A stretch of DNA of 64,000 nt from Rhodoferax sp. U2-2l (GCF_020594515.1 NZ_JAJCTH010000003.1:124001-188000), one strand, 5' to 3'; shown: positions 26,053 to 36,273, counted from the stretch's first letter. The notes: generated by a model from the sequence alone, not told the origin. Translations and numbers: made by a program.

Positions 26053-28752
26053 TCAGGCCGGGAACACCGCGTGCCACAAGCCCAGAATCGCCTCGCGTTC
26101 GGGTTGCAGCTGGTCCAGCCCCACGCGCGGTGATTCCTCGTTCAGGCGGGCGCGGTGCTGCAACTGGCGCAGGGTACGGTAGGCACTGGCCGCGGCATGG
26201 CCCACGCCAGCCGGCAGCAGCCCCAGCAGCTCGGCGCGCTCCAGCAGGGCGATGTTGCCGGCGTTGACCAGCAGCTCGGGGTGTTGGCGTGACTGCGCCA
26301 GCACCAGAAACTGCATCACGAACTCGGCGTCCATCATGCCGCCGGGGCTGAACTTGACGTCAAACACGCCCGGTTTGACCGGTTGCGCGGTGGTGACCCG
26401 CTCGCGCATGGCGCTGATCTCGGTGCGCAGGGCATCCACGTCGCGCTCAGCCGTCAGCACGGCGGTGCGCACGGCATCAAAGCGGCTATGCAGGTTGGCA
26501 TCCCCCAGCACGCAGCGCGCCCGGGTGATGGCCTGGTGCTCCCAGGTCCAGGCGGTGTTGGAGCCGCGCTGTTGCTGGTAGTTGGCATAGGCCGAAAAGC
26601 TGGTGATCAGCAGTCCGGCATTGCCATTGGGGCGCAGCGCGGTGTCGATTTCATACAGGTCACCGTCGCCGGTTTTCACCGTCAGCCAGTTGATGAGTTT
26701 GCGCACCAGGTTGGCGTAGGCCTCGGGGGCGCGGTCATCGTCGTCGTCAAAGACAAACACCAGATCCAGATCGCTGCCGTAGCCCAGCTCTTTGCCGCCG
26801 AGTTTGCCGTAGGCAATGATGCCGAACTGGGGTTGCTCGCGGTGCGCTTTTTTCAGGCGGCTCCAGCACCAGCGGGTGGTGACGCGCAGCAGCGCATCGG
26901 CCAGCGCGCTCAGGTCATCGGCCACTTGCTCTACGGTGAGTTTGCCCTCGATGTCGCGCGCCAGGGTGCGAAACACCTCGGCATGGTGGGCGCGGCGCAG
27001 CAGGTTGAGCAGCGCCTCGTCGTCGTCTTCACCGGCCGCTTGCAAGGCCTGGCGGCGGTGTTCGAGTTCGGCCTCGAACCCGGCGACGTCAAAACGCTCA
27101 TCGAGCATGGTGGCGGCGGCCAGCTCGTCGATCACACCCGGGTGCAGCAGCAGGTAACGCGCCGGCCAGCGCGCGGCGCCCAGCACACGCAGCAGGCGTT
27201 CGTGCACGTTGGGGCGCTCCAGCAGCAAGGCCAGGTAACTTTCGCGCCGCAGCAGCGGCTCCATCCAGTCCACCAGGCCCACGGCCGCCGCCTCGGTGAC
27301 GCGTTTTTCGCGCACCCACTGGGCGGTGCGCGACAGCAGCCGCATCAGGCGGGCCCGGGCTTCCTCGCGCAAGGCCAACACCCGCGGGTGCTCCAGCCAC
27401 GATTCCAGTCGGCGGCGGAACGCGTCATCGAGTTGCGGCAGCAGGTCGGCCATGCTGTTTGTGGCCTCGGCCGATTTGCCGTTCTGGCAACCCTTGCACG
27501 GCGGGGCGCCGCCACCCAGCAACCGGTCGAACTCCTGCGCCACCAATTCGCGGTGGCTGTCGAGTTGCTCCAGCAGGTGCTTGGGCGAGGCCAGGCCCAG
27601 CGTGTCGGCAATCCAGGCCAGATCACCATCGTGTGTGGGCAGGATGTGGGTTTGCTGGTCGTCCAGGTATTGAATGCGGTGCTCCACCTGGCGCAAGAAG
27701 GTGTAGGCCTGGGCCAGCGCCTGGGCGGTGTCGCTGGCCATCAGGTTGGCCTTGACCAGCCGGGTCAGCGCACTCAGGGTGGGGCGGGTGCGCAGCTCGG
27801 GGTACTGGCCGCCGCGCACCACTTGCAGCAGTTGCACGATGAACTCGATCTCGCGGATGCCGCCGCGCGACAGCTTGACATCGTTGGCGCGCTCCGGGCG
27901 GCCCGCGCTGCGTTTGCTGGCATGGTCGCGAATCTGGTGGTGCAGCAGCCGCAACGAGTCGAACACGCTGTAGTCCAGGTAGCGCCTGAACACAAACGGC
28001 ATCACCACCTGGCGCAAGGGCAGCGCGGCGCCGCTCTCGATGCTGGCGCGTGGCGCCACGACACGGCTTTTCAGCCAGGCAAAGCGCTCCCACTCGCGGC
28101 CCTGCACATGCAGGTATTGCTCCAGCGCGTCCAGCGACACCGCGGCCGGCCCGGAATTGCCGTTGGGCCGCAGTGCCAGGTCCACCCGGAACACAAAACC
28201 GTGTTCGGTGGTGTCGCCCACCAGGCCATACACCCCGCGCACCGCCTTGCCAAAATACTCATGGTTGGTGATGCGGCCACGGCCTGCAGCGTCACCCGCC
28301 GTGTCGCCGTCTTCGTCATAGATGTAAATCAGGTCGATGTCGCTCGACACATTGAGCTCGCGGGCGCCGAGTTTGCCCATGCCCACCACCCACAACTGAG
28401 CGCGTTGGCCGCTGGGCGTCAGGGGCATGCCGTGGGTTTGGTCCAGCGCGGCCAGCACTTCGGTCAAGGCCTGGTTGAGGGCAAACTCGGCCAGGTCGGT
28501 CATGGCGGTGGTGACCTCGGTCAGGCTGGCCTGGGCCTCGCAATCCAGACACAGCAGCCGCTCCAGCACCAGGGTGCGGGTGATGCGCAGCGCACTGGCG
28601 GTGTCGTGGCCGCTGGTTTTGAGGGCTCCAAAACTGGTGGCCAAGTGCGCCGGTGTCGGCAGGCCAGGTGCCAGAAGGTGGAGTTGCGACTCAAAACGGC
28701 GTCGAACGCGCTGTGCAAAGCGGGAGTGGAGAGCCAGAGGGGGGCGGGTCAT
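26053..28752 (-). CDS. glnE: Bifunctional glutamine synthetase adenylyltransferase/deadenylase
   Basis: About 899 residues, the normal GlnE size. There are two nucleotidyltransferase halves: NVSSDIDLIYIYDEDG in the N-terminal (deadenylylase) domain and LGYGSDLDLVFVFDDDDD in the C-terminal (adenylylase) domain. Each is followed by a DTALRPNG-type block and a regulatory GlnD_UR-type helical region. GlnE modifies glutamine synthetase in response to PII and so controls nitrogen assimilation. The ATG at 28752 is preferred; 28779 adds nine residues. It diverges from yhdP with only 32 bases between starts. Confidence 0.95.
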   Translation of the reverse strand: MTRPPLALHSRFAQRVRRRFESQLHLLAPGLPTPAHLATSFGALKTSGHDTASALRITRTLVLERLLCLDCEAQASLTEVTTAMTDLAEFALNQALTEVLAALDQTHGMPLTPSGQRAQLWVVGMGKLGARELNVSSDIDLIYIYDEDGDTAGDAAGRGRITNHEYFGKAVRGVYGLVGDTTEHGFVFRVDLALRPNGNSGPAAVSLDALEQYLHVQGREWERFAWLKSRVVAPRASIESGAALPLRQVVMPFVFRRYLDYSVFDSLRLLHHQIRDHASKRSAGRPERANDVKLSRGGIREIEFIVQLLQVVRGGQYPELRTRPTLSALTRLVKANLMASDTAQALAQAYTFLRQVEHRIQYLDDQQTHILPTHDGDLAWIADTLGLASPKHLLEQLDSHRELVAQEFDRLLGGGAPPCKGCQNGKSAEATNSMADLLPQLDDAFRRRLESWLEHPRVLALREEARARLMRLLSRTAQWVREKRVTEAAAVGLVDWMEPLLRRESYLALLLERPNVHERLLRVLGAARWPARYLLLHPGVIDELAAATMLDERFDVAGFEAELEHRRQALQAAGEDDDEALLNLLRRAHHAEVFRTLARDIEGKLTVEQVADDLSALADALLRVTTRWCWSRLKKAHREQPQFGIIAYGKLGGKELGYGSDLDLVFVFDDDDDRAPEAYANLVRKLINWLTVKTGDGDLYEIDTALRPNGNAGLLITSFSAYANYQQQRGSNTAWTWEHQAITRARCVLGDANLHSRFDAVRTAVLTAERDVDALRTEISAMRERVTTAQPVKPGVFDVKFSPGGMMDAEFVMQFLVLAQSRQHPELLVNAGNIALLERAELLGLLPAGVGHAAASAYRTLRQLQHRARLNEESPRVGLDQLQPEREAILGLWHAVFPA

Positions 28753-28784
28753 AATTCTGCTGTGCAACTTCATTTCCAAAAAAT

Positions 28785-31700
28785 TTGTCTCCCCCGTCCG
28801 TCACGCTGTTAAAAGCCTGGTCCGCACTGACGCGCGGATTGTTGGTGGCTGCGGTGGTGGTCTGGCTGCTGCTGGGGGCAACCTGGGGGGTGCTCCACGG
28901 CTGGATTGTGCCGCGAATTGGCGACTTCCGCCCGCAGCTGGAGGCCCGGGCCAGCCAGGCGCTGGGGGTTCCGGTCCGGCTGGCCCGGGTGACGGCGCAC
29001 TCCGTTGGCTTGATGCCATCGTTTGAGCTCACCGGGGTGGAGATGCTCGACGATCAGGGTCGCGTGGCTCTGCAGCTGCCGCGGGTGCTGGTGACGCTGT
29101 CGCCACGCTCCGTGATGCGACTGGGATTTGAGCAGCTTTATATAGATCAGCCGCAACTCGACATCCGCCGCGACCGCAATGGCCGCATCCTGGTGGCCGG
29201 CTTGGCCGTGACGGGCAGCGGCGAGACTGACCAGGACACGCTGGACTGGGTGTTCTCACAAACCGAGCTGGTGATTCAGGGCGGAACCGTTCGCTGGACG
29301 GATGAGCTGCGCCAGACCGAGCCGCTGTTGCTGCAACACGTCGACGCCGTAGCGCGCAACCGGGGACGCCACCACGATCTGCGGCTGGATGCCACACCGC
29401 CTGCCGCCTGGGGTGACCGGTTCAGTCTGCAGGGCCAGTTCACGCAGCCGCTGCTGACACGCCAGCCCGGCGATTGGCAGCGCTGGCAAGGGCAGCTGTT
29501 TGCCGAGTTCACGCGGGTGGACCTGTCTGAATTGCGCCGTTATGCCAGCCTGGGCTTTGATTTGCGCCAAGGGCGGGGCGCCCTGCGCGCCTGGGCCGAT
29601 GTGAGCCAGGGCCAGTTGACCGGTGTCACGGCCGACCTGGCGTTGGTCGAAATGGCGGTGACGCTGGGCCAGGACCTGCAGCCGCTGGCCCTGCAAAGCG
29701 TTCACGGGCGGTTGGCCGGGCGCCGCCTGGCCAACGGGTTTGAGGTGACCACCGACGCGCTGGTCTTTGACACCGCCGAGGGCCTGCGTTGGCCCGGTGG
29801 CAAGCTGCGGGTGATGTCCCTGGGGGCGCAGGGCCAGACCGCCGCGCGGGGTGAGTTGCAGGCGGACCGGCTGGACCTGGCGGCGCTGGCGCAGCTGGCG
29901 GACCGCTTGCCGCTGGAGCCCCAGTTGCGTGAAAAGCTGTTGCGCCTGGCCCCGCAAGGACGGGTGGAGGCGCTCAACGCGAGCTGGCAGGGGCCGGTGA
30001 GTGCGCCTGCGCAGTACCAGGTGACGGGTCGTTTGCGGCAACTGGCGCTGGCCGCGGTGGGCGAGGTGCCCGGCTTCAACGGCCTGGATACCGACTTTCA
30101 GATGAACCAGGATGCGGGCCAGGCCAAGGTGTTGATGGCGCAGGGCAGTGTCGAGGTGCCGGGGATGTTTCAGGAGCCGGTGATTGCGGTGGACCAGCTC
30201 TCGGCAGAGGTGTCGTGGAAGCTGGCCGGCGATCAGATCTCGGTGGACCTGGCCAACGTGCGCTTCAGCAACGCCGATGCCGAAGGCCAGGCCCGCATCC
30301 ATTGGCAGACCAGCGACACCACCGGTGCCGCCCCGCGCAGCCGTTTCCCTGGCGTGCTGGATTTGCAGGCCAGCCTGAGCCGCGCCGATGGCCGTCGGGT
30401 GCACCGCTACCTGCCGCTGGTGATTGACGCGCAGGCGCGTGACTACGTGCGCGACGCGGTGCTGGCGGGCAGTGCCAGCAACGTCCAGTTTGTGGTGCGC
30501 GGCGAGATCGACCAGATGCCCGCCACCCGCCCGGAGCAGGGGGAGTTCAAGGTGACGGCCGACGTCAGCAACGCCCGCTTGGCCTATGTGCCCCGGCGTT
30601 TGCAGGAGGCGCAGGAGCTGCCCTGGCCCACCCTGGTCGACCTCAAGGGGCAACTCGTCATCACCGGCCAAAGTTTGCAGGTCAAAGGCGCGCAGGCCCG
30701 ACTGGGTGAAGGCAGTGCGCTACAAATAGTGAGAGCAGACGTTGACATCCCGGACCTGATGCAGACCACGGTGCTGGTCAATGCCGAGATGACCGGTCCG
30801 TTGAAAGACGGCTTGCGGTTTGTCGCGACCTCGCCCGTGGCGGCGCTGACCGAACACGCGTTGTCGGACGCGGTAGCGGCGGGTAACGCCGACTTCAAAC
30901 TCAAGCTGGCGCTGCCGATTGCCAACCTGTCAACCGCCACCGTGCAGGGCAGTGTGACGCTGGCGGGCAACGAGCTGCAGGTCACGCCCGACACGCCCAA
31001 GTTGTCGCGCGCGCGCGGGGTGATCCACTACACCGACACCGGTTTCAGCCTGACGGGCGTGCAGGCGCGGGTGCTGGGGGGTGACGCGCAACTGGACGGC
31101 GGCTGGGTGTTGGCAGACGGTGCGGGCACCGCCAGCACCGCGCCCCGGGTGATCCGTGTCAGCGGCACCGCCACCGCCGAGGGCTTGCGCCAAGCCCGCG
31201 AGCTGGGGTTTGTGGCACGGCTGGCGGCCTTTGCCAGCGGCAGTGCGGCTTACAACGCCACGCTGGGCTGGCAGCGCGGCCAGCCCGAGGTGTTGGTTAC
31301 CAGCAGCCTGCAAGGTTTGGCGTCCCAACTCCCGGCGCCGCTGCAAAAAGACGCCGCCAGTCGGCTGGCCTTGCGTTACCAGACGGCCCTGGTTGGCCCT
31401 GGTGCGCCAGCCGGGTCGGCACCGAAAGCCCCCTTGGTTGACCGGCTCAGCCTCAGCTTGGACGGCTTGGCCCGTGTGGTGTACGAGCGTGACCTGGCTG
31501 GCGCCGAGCCACGCGTGCTGCGGGGTCTGGTGGCGGTAGGCTCTGCTTCGGCCCAGGCTGCCGCCTTGCCCGCACAGGGGGTCAGCGCCCAGCTGAGCTT
31601 GCCCCAGTTCAATCTGGATGCCTGGCGCGAGGTGCTGCCGCAGATCACCGGCAAGTCACAGGTGATGTCCGCGCTGGCTGACGCCAAGGGGGCCGAGCTG

Positions 31701-32903
31701 GCTTACCTGCCGACAACGCTGGTGTTGCGCACCGACAGCCTCACCCTGGGCGAGCGGGTCTTCAGCGCGATGGTGATGGGGGTGCGCCGCGAAGGCGCGG
31801 TCTGGCGCGGTGAGGTCGATGCCAAGGAACTCAACGGTACGATTGAATACCGCCAGCCCAGCGACACCACGGTGGCTGGCAGTGGGGGCCGGGTTTACGC
31901 GCGCCTGAGCCGGTTGGCGCTGGCGCCCACCGTGGCCAAAGACATGGAGGCCTTGCTGGATGCGCAACCTGCCAGCATCCCGGCGCTGGACATTGTGGTG
32001 GACGACTTCGAGCTGCGCGGCAAACGCCTGGGGCGGCTGGAGGTGGACGCGGTCAACCGGGCGGCCACGGTGGGCGGCGCGGGTGCTGCGCACGAGTGGC
32101 GGCTCAACAAACTCAACCTGATCACCCCCGAGGCCACGCTGACCACGCAGGGAAACTGGACCCGCCTCAACGCCCAGGCACCGGGCGCCGCGGCAGGTGG
32201 TGCGGAGCGGCGGCGCACCGTGCTCAACTTCAAGCTCAGCATGAGTGATGGTGGCAAGCTACTCAGCCGCTTTGGCATGAACGACGTGATCCGGCGCGCC
32301 AGCGGCAAGATGGAGGGGCAAGTCGCGTGGATGGGCTCACCCTTCAAGCCGGACTACCCCAGCCTGGGTGGCGCCTTCACGGTGGATGTGGCCTCGGGCC
32401 AGTTCCTCAAGGCCGACCCCGGCCTGGCCAAACTGTTGGGCGTGCTCAGCCTGCAGGCCTTGCCGCGTCGCCTGGTGCTGGATTTTCGCGATGTGTTCAG
32501 CGAGGGTTTTGCGTTCGACTTTGTGCGCGGTGATGTCACGCTGGACAAAGGCATCGCCCGGACCAACAACCTGCAGATGAAGGGCGTCAACGCCGCCGTG
32601 CTGATGGAAGGCTCGGCCGATGTGGCCCGCGAAACCCAAGACCTCAAGGTGGTGGTGATCCCGGAAATCAACGCCGGCACCGCCTCGCTGATCGCCACTG
32701 TGATCAACCCGGCGGTGGGTCTGGGCACGTTTCTGGCGCAGATGTTCTTGCGTCGGCCCTTGGCAGAATCCGCTACCCAGCAGTTCCATGTGGACGGCTC
32801 CTGGGCCGACCCCCAGGTGACCCGGATTGCCCGCAAACCAGCGGCCAGCGTGCCCGCCACCACCGACCCCGCCACCCCATCCACCCCGGAGACTCCCCCA
32901 TGA
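28785..32903 (+). CDS. yhdP: YhdP family AsmA-like envelope protein
   Basis: 1372 residues with one N-terminal membrane span (about 11-35, ALTRGLLVAAVVVWLLLGATW) and a very long beta-rich periplasmic part. The C-terminal AsmA_2-type domain contains GQFLKADPGLAKLLGVLSLQ and INPAVGLGTFLAQMFLRRPL. E. coli YhdP, with TamB and YdbH, bridges the periplasm to move phospholipids to the outer membrane. The frame opens at a TTG (28785), and the next upstream in-frame stop is at 28752, so no ATG start is available near the family N-terminus. The following nitrilase gene overlaps its stop (ATGA). Confidence 0.9.
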   Translation: MSPPSVTLLKAWSALTRGLLVAAVVVWLLLGATWGVLHGWIVPRIGDFRPQLEARASQALGVPVRLARVTAHSVGLMPSFELTGVEMLDDQGRVALQLPRVLVTLSPRSVMRLGFEQLYIDQPQLDIRRDRNGRILVAGLAVTGSGETDQDTLDWVFSQTELVIQGGTVRWTDELRQTEPLLLQHVDAVARNRGRHHDLRLDATPPAAWGDRFSLQGQFTQPLLTRQPGDWQRWQGQLFAEFTRVDLSELRRYASLGFDLRQGRGALRAWADVSQGQLTGVTADLALVEMAVTLGQDLQPLALQSVHGRLAGRRLANGFEVTTDALVFDTAEGLRWPGGKLRVMSLGAQGQTAARGELQADRLDLAALAQLADRLPLEPQLREKLLRLAPQGRVEALNASWQGPVSAPAQYQVTGRLRQLALAAVGEVPGFNGLDTDFQMNQDAGQAKVLMAQGSVEVPGMFQEPVIAVDQLSAEVSWKLAGDQISVDLANVRFSNADAEGQARIHWQTSDTTGAAPRSRFPGVLDLQASLSRADGRRVHRYLPLVIDAQARDYVRDAVLAGSASNVQFVVRGEIDQMPATRPEQGEFKVTADVSNARLAYVPRRLQEAQELPWPTLVDLKGQLVITGQSLQVKGAQARLGEGSALQIVRADVDIPDLMQTTVLVNAEMTGPLKDGLRFVATSPVAALTEHALSDAVAAGNADFKLKLALPIANLSTATVQGSVTLAGNELQVTPDTPKLSRARGVIHYTDTGFSLTGVQARVLGGDAQLDGGWVLADGAGTASTAPRVIRVSGTATAEGLRQARELGFVARLAAFASGSAAYNATLGWQRGQPEVLVTSSLQGLASQLPAPLQKDAASRLALRYQTALVGPGAPAGSAPKAPLVDRLSLSLDGLARVVYERDLAGAEPRVLRGLVAVGSASAQAAALPAQGVSAQLSLPQFNLDAWREVLPQITGKSQVMSALADAKGAELAYLPTTLVLRTDSLTLGERVFSAMVMGVRREGAVWRGEVDAKELNGTIEYRQPSDTTVAGSGGRVYARLSRLALAPTVAKDMEALLDAQPASIPALDIVVDDFELRGKRLGRLEVDAVNRAATVGGAGAAHEWRLNKLNLITPEATLTTQGNWTRLNAQAPGAAAGGAERRRTVLNFKLSMSDGGKLLSRFGMNDVIRRASGKMEGQVAWMGSPFKPDYPSLGGAFTVDVASGQFLKADPGLAKLLGVLSLQALPRRLVLDFRDVFSEGFAFDFVRGDVTLDKGIARTNNLQMKGVNAAVLMEGSADVARETQDLKVVVIPEINAGTASLIATVINPAVGLGTFLAQMFLRRPLAESATQQFHVDGSWADPQVTRIARKPAASVPATTDPATPSTPETPP

Positions 32904-33742
32904 AAGTTGCTGCCATCCAGATGGTGTCTGGCACCGATGTGTCTGCCAACCTGCAACAGGCTCGCAGCTTGTTGCACGAGGCGGCGCAAGCCGGTGCCGA
33001 GCTGGCCGTGTTACCCGAGTACTTTTGCCTGATGGGCCGGCACGACGCTGACAAGCTGGCCATTGCCGAGCCGTTTGGCCAGGGGCCGCTGCAGCAGTTT
33101 TTGGCGGACGCCGCACGTGAGGAAGGGCTGTGGCTGGTGGGCGGCACGATTCCCCTGGCGCCTGACGCGGTCGATGCAAACGATGCGACCACGCCGCCCC
33201 AGCGGGTTTGCAACAGCAGCCTGGTGTTCTCGCCCGACGGCGACTGTGTGGCGCGTTACGACAAGATCCACCTGTTTCGCTTCGACAACGGGGTGGAGGC
33301 CTACGACGAATCGCGCGTGCTGGTGGCGGGCACCCAGCCCACCACCTTTGACCTGGATTCCCGCGACGGCCAGCGCTGGCGCATTGGGTTGAGTGTGTGT
33401 TACGACCTGCGTTTTCCCGAACTCTACCGGGCTTATGCCGATGCCGGGGCGCACCTGCTGCTGGTGCCCAGCGCCTTCACCCACACCACTGGCCAAGCCC
33501 ACTGGGAGGTGCTGCTGCGCGCCCGCGCCATTGAAAACCTGGCCTTTGTGGCCGCCGCGGCCCAAGGCGGGCAGCATGACAACGGGCGCCAGACTTGGGG
33601 CCAGTCGATGCTGATTGACCCCTGGGGCCAGGTGCTGGCGCAACGCCCCCAGCAGGCCGGGGTGGTGCTGGCTGAGCTGGACATGGCGCAGCTGAGCGCC
33701 TGCCGCAACCGCCTGCCCGCGCTGGCGCATCGCGTGTTATGA
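32900..33742 (+). CDS. Carbon-nitrogen hydrolase (nitrilase superfamily, Nit1/omega-amidase branch)
   Basis: 280 residues with the full nitrilase catalytic set: E40 in LPEYF, K122 in RYDKIHLFRF and C167 in SVCYDLRFPELYR. The Nit1-type pattern VPSAFTHTTGQAHWEVLLRARAIEN follows. Close relatives hydrolyse deaminated glutathione or omega-amides; the substrate is inferred from the branch only. It is cytosolic. It overlaps yhdP by four bases upstream and mltA by four bases downstream, forming a tightly coupled yhdP-nit-mltA unit. Confidence 0.92.
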   Translation: MKVAAIQMVSGTDVSANLQQARSLLHEAAQAGAELAVLPEYFCLMGRHDADKLAIAEPFGQGPLQQFLADAAREEGLWLVGGTIPLAPDAVDANDATTPPQRVCNSSLVFSPDGDCVARYDKIHLFRFDNGVEAYDESRVLVAGTQPTTFDLDSRDGQRWRIGLSVCYDLRFPELYRAYADAGAHLLLVPSAFTHTTGQAHWEVLLRARAIENLAFVAAAAQGGQHDNGRQTWGQSMLIDPWGQVLAQRPQQAGVVLAELDMAQLSACRNRLPALAHRVL

Positions 33743-34944
33743 GAACGGGCAACGCGCTGCGGGCTTGGCCGCTTTTTGTAGGGCGCCCGCTGGCAGCGCT
33801 GGCGCTGGCGTTGCTGGGGGCGTGTGGCAGTGTGCCGGTGTCGGCACCAGGCACGGGCGCGCCGCAAGCTTTGCCAGCACCCGTGGGGGGTGCCCCTGCC
33901 ACGGGCGTGACGCCGGTGGACGCCGGTGTGGCAGGCCCGGTGCTGACCCAGCGCAACAGCCGCTGGGTGCCGGTGTCGTGGGCCGAGCTGCCCGGGTTGA
34001 ATGGTGATGCGTTATTTGAGGCCTGGAACGCCTGGCTGAAAAGCTGCGAGCGCCCTGGCGTGGTGTTTGCCCCGCTGTGCCCCGAGGTGCGGCGCCTGAG
34101 CATTGGTGATGCGGCGGCGCAGCGTGACTGGCTGCAGTCGCGCTTGCAGCCGTACCGTGTGGAGCCGCTGCAGGGCGGCTCGGCATCGGGTTTGCTGACC
34201 GCCTATTTCGAGCCAGAAATGCTCGCGCGGCGCCAGCCAGGCGAGGGCTTCACGACGCCGTTGTACCTGGCACCGGACGGGTTGATCCCTGGCAAACCCT
34301 GGTTTACCCGCCGCGAGGCCGATACCCTGGCGCCAGCGCAGGCCGCGCTGCGGGGGCGGGAGTTGCTCTACCTGGCTGACCCGGTGGATGCCATGTTGCT
34401 GCAAATCCAGGGCTCCGGGCGCCTGCGGGTGACCGAGCCCGATGGCCGCCAGCGCCTGGTGCGCCTGGCTTATGCCGGGCACAACGGCCAGCCTTACCAG
34501 AGCATTGGCCGCTGGTTGCTCGATCAGGGCGAGCTGCGTGACGCCTCCTGGCCCGGCATCCGGGCCTGGATCAGCCGCAACCCGCAGCGCGTGACCGAGT
34601 TGTTGTGGCAAAACCCGCGGCTGGTCTTTTTCAAGGAAGAGGCCCTGGGCGACTTTGACGCCGGTTTTGGCCCGCGCGGTGCGCAGGGCGTGCCGCTGAC
34701 ACCCGGGCGTTCGATCGCGGTCGACCCGCAGAGCATTCCGTACGGCACCCCGGTCTGGCTGGCCTCCGAAGGGCCGCAATTGACGCTGCAAAAGCTGGTG
34801 TTGGCGCAGGACACCGGCAGCGCCATCGTTGGCGCGGTGCGGGCGGACTATTTTGTCGGCTGGGGCGCCCAGGCGGGTGAGCTGGCGGGACGGCTCAAAC
34901 AACCGTTGCGGCTCTGGGTGCTGTGGCCCAAAGCGCAGCAATGA
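33739..34944 (+). CDS. mltA: Membrane-bound lytic murein transglycosylase A
   Basis: 401 residues with a lipoprotein-type N-terminus (LALALLGAC, Cys about residue 31) followed by an Ala/Pro-rich linker. The MltA domain starts near residue 125 (LTAYFEPEMLARRQ) and contains QIQGSGRLRVTEPDG. The C-terminal 3D domain has RSIAVDPQSIPYGTPVWL and LAQDTGSAIVGAVRADYFVGWG, which carries the catalytic Asp. The enzyme cleaves peptidoglycan to 1,6-anhydromuropeptides at the outer membrane. It starts inside the nitrilase stop codon. Confidence 0.93.
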   Translation: MRTGNALRAWPLFVGRPLAALALALLGACGSVPVSAPGTGAPQALPAPVGGAPATGVTPVDAGVAGPVLTQRNSRWVPVSWAELPGLNGDALFEAWNAWLKSCERPGVVFAPLCPEVRRLSIGDAAAQRDWLQSRLQPYRVEPLQGGSASGLLTAYFEPEMLARRQPGEGFTTPLYLAPDGLIPGKPWFTRREADTLAPAQAALRGRELLYLADPVDAMLLQIQGSGRLRVTEPDGRQRLVRLAYAGHNGQPYQSIGRWLLDQGELRDASWPGIRAWISRNPQRVTELLWQNPRLVFFKEEALGDFDAGFGPRGAQGVPLTPGRSIAVDPQSIPYGTPVWLASEGPQLTLQKLVLAQDTGSAIVGAVRADYFVGWGAQAGELAGRLKQPLRLWVLWPKAQQ

Positions 34945-34991
34945 CGTTACCATTCACCCAGAACTGTTGATCCATCCGATAAAGACACACC

Positions 34992-35942
34992 ATGAACAAA
35001 TCGACCATGCGCGACATTGAAGAGCGGACCAACCTGGCGGGCAACAGTATGTTTGAGTTGCTGCTGTTTCGTCTGGGTGAGGCACCGGGCACCGACAAGC
35101 GTGAGCTGTTTGGCATCAACGTGTTCAAGGTGCGTGAGATTCTGGTGATGCCCGAAATCACCGCCATGGTGAACTCGCCGCCATCGGTGATGGGGGTGGC
35201 CAACATCCGGGGCCAGATGATCACCGTGATCAACCTGCCGCAACTGGTTGGCACCAACCCCACCAAAGGGCTGGGCATCTTGCTGGTGACTGAGTTTGCC
35301 CGGACCACGCAGGCGTTTGCCGTGGAAGAAGTCAACGAAATCGTGCGGCTGGAGTGGAAACATGTGCTGTCGGCCGAGGGCCGTGGTGGCGGTCTGGTGA
35401 CCAGCATTGCCCGGCTGGACGGCAATGCGGAAAGCACCCGTCTGGCCCAGGTGCTGGATGTGGAGCAGATCCTGCGCGACGTGTTCCCCGAGCAGCACAC
35501 CTCGGAGATCGAGGTCAATGACAAGCTGCATCTGCCCCCGGGCACGGTGGTGCTGGCAGCGGACGACTCGCCGGTGGCACGCATGATGATCGAGCAAGGG
35601 CTCAAATCGATGGACGTGTCCTACATCATGACCAAAACCGGTCAGGAAGCCTGGGACCGCCTCAAAGCCCTGGCCGCGGAGGCCGAGTCGCAAGGCAAGA
35701 CCATCCGCGACAAGGTGGCGTTGGTGCTGACCGACCTGGAAATGCCCGAGATGGACGGCTTCACCTTGACGCGCAACATCAAGCAAGACCCACGTTTCAG
35801 TGGCTTGCCGGTGGTGATCCACTCCTCACTCACCGGGGCCACCAATGAAGACCATGTGCGCAAGGTGGGTGCCGATGGGTATGTGGCCAAGTTTGTCGCC
35901 GAGGAGCTGGCGCAGGCGATTCGCAAAGCGCTCAGCCGCTGA
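34992..35942 (+). CDS. cheV: CheV-type chemotaxis coupling protein
   Basis: 316 residues: an N-terminal CheW domain (about 15-175, with FGINVFKVREIL and VMGVANIRGQMITVINLP) fused to a receiver domain (about 190-316). Receiver residues are intact: Asp pair in AADDSPV, phospho-Asp in LTDLEMPEMDGF, Ser in IHSSLTG and Lys in VAKF. CheV couples receptors to CheA and can be phosphorylated as an adaptation sink. It stands alone here, 47 bases after mltA, with no cheA or cheW nearby, so its partner array is elsewhere on the genome. Confidence 0.93.
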   Translation: MNKSTMRDIEERTNLAGNSMFELLLFRLGEAPGTDKRELFGINVFKVREILVMPEITAMVNSPPSVMGVANIRGQMITVINLPQLVGTNPTKGLGILLVTEFARTTQAFAVEEVNEIVRLEWKHVLSAEGRGGGLVTSIARLDGNAESTRLAQVLDVEQILRDVFPEQHTSEIEVNDKLHLPPGTVVLAADDSPVARMMIEQGLKSMDVSYIMTKTGQEAWDRLKALAAEAESQGKTIRDKVALVLTDLEMPEMDGFTLTRNIKQDPRFSGLPVVIHSSLTGATNEDHVRKVGADGYVAKFVAEELAQAIRKALSR

Positions 35943-36273
35943 CCTGCTGTCGGGCGCAGGTGCCGACAAAGGCAACACGCTTCGGGGGGGGGCGGCCCGG
36001 ACTGCTGGCTTCAAGCGACGCACCCGCCTGACCTACCAGCGGCTATTCCGGAAGAGCTCAGGGGGTTTGGTCATGTCAAGCTGTGCCCTGATACTGCCGC
36101 TCAGCAAAAATGCTGGAGTTTGCTGGCGCGCTGGCGTCATCGGGTGCCTGCCTTGCAGGTGAGTTGCCCGTGGACAGGCGCCGCATACAATGGCAAGCTG
36201 TCCTGCCGAGACCTTTTTGGGGTTTTCCGGCGGGAAATCTGTTGATTGACCCCCTAAAAATCTGGAGTTCGTT
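35943..36273. other. 331-bp intergenic region before yajC
   Basis: No protein gene or RNA is recognisable between cheV and yajC. A C-tract/G-tract-rich part near 35980-36000 follows cheV. The only clear signal is a promoter-like pair at 36164-36191 in front of the yajC-secDF operon. The tgt and queA genes that often precede yajC are absent here. Confidence 0.5.
36164..36191 (+). promoter_or_regulatory. Candidate sigma-70 promoter for yajC-secDF
   Basis: TTGCCC (36164-36169) and TACAAT (36186-36191) are separated by 16 bases, a near-consensus arrangement. It lies about 83 bases before the yajC GTG start and upstream of its CTGGAG ribosome site. Confidence 0.5.

Noticed and set aside
26383..28812. 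809-codon frame opposite glnE
   Set aside because: GlnE motifs on the other strand are complete. The antisense product is Gln/His/Val-rich without domains, a shadow of codon bias.
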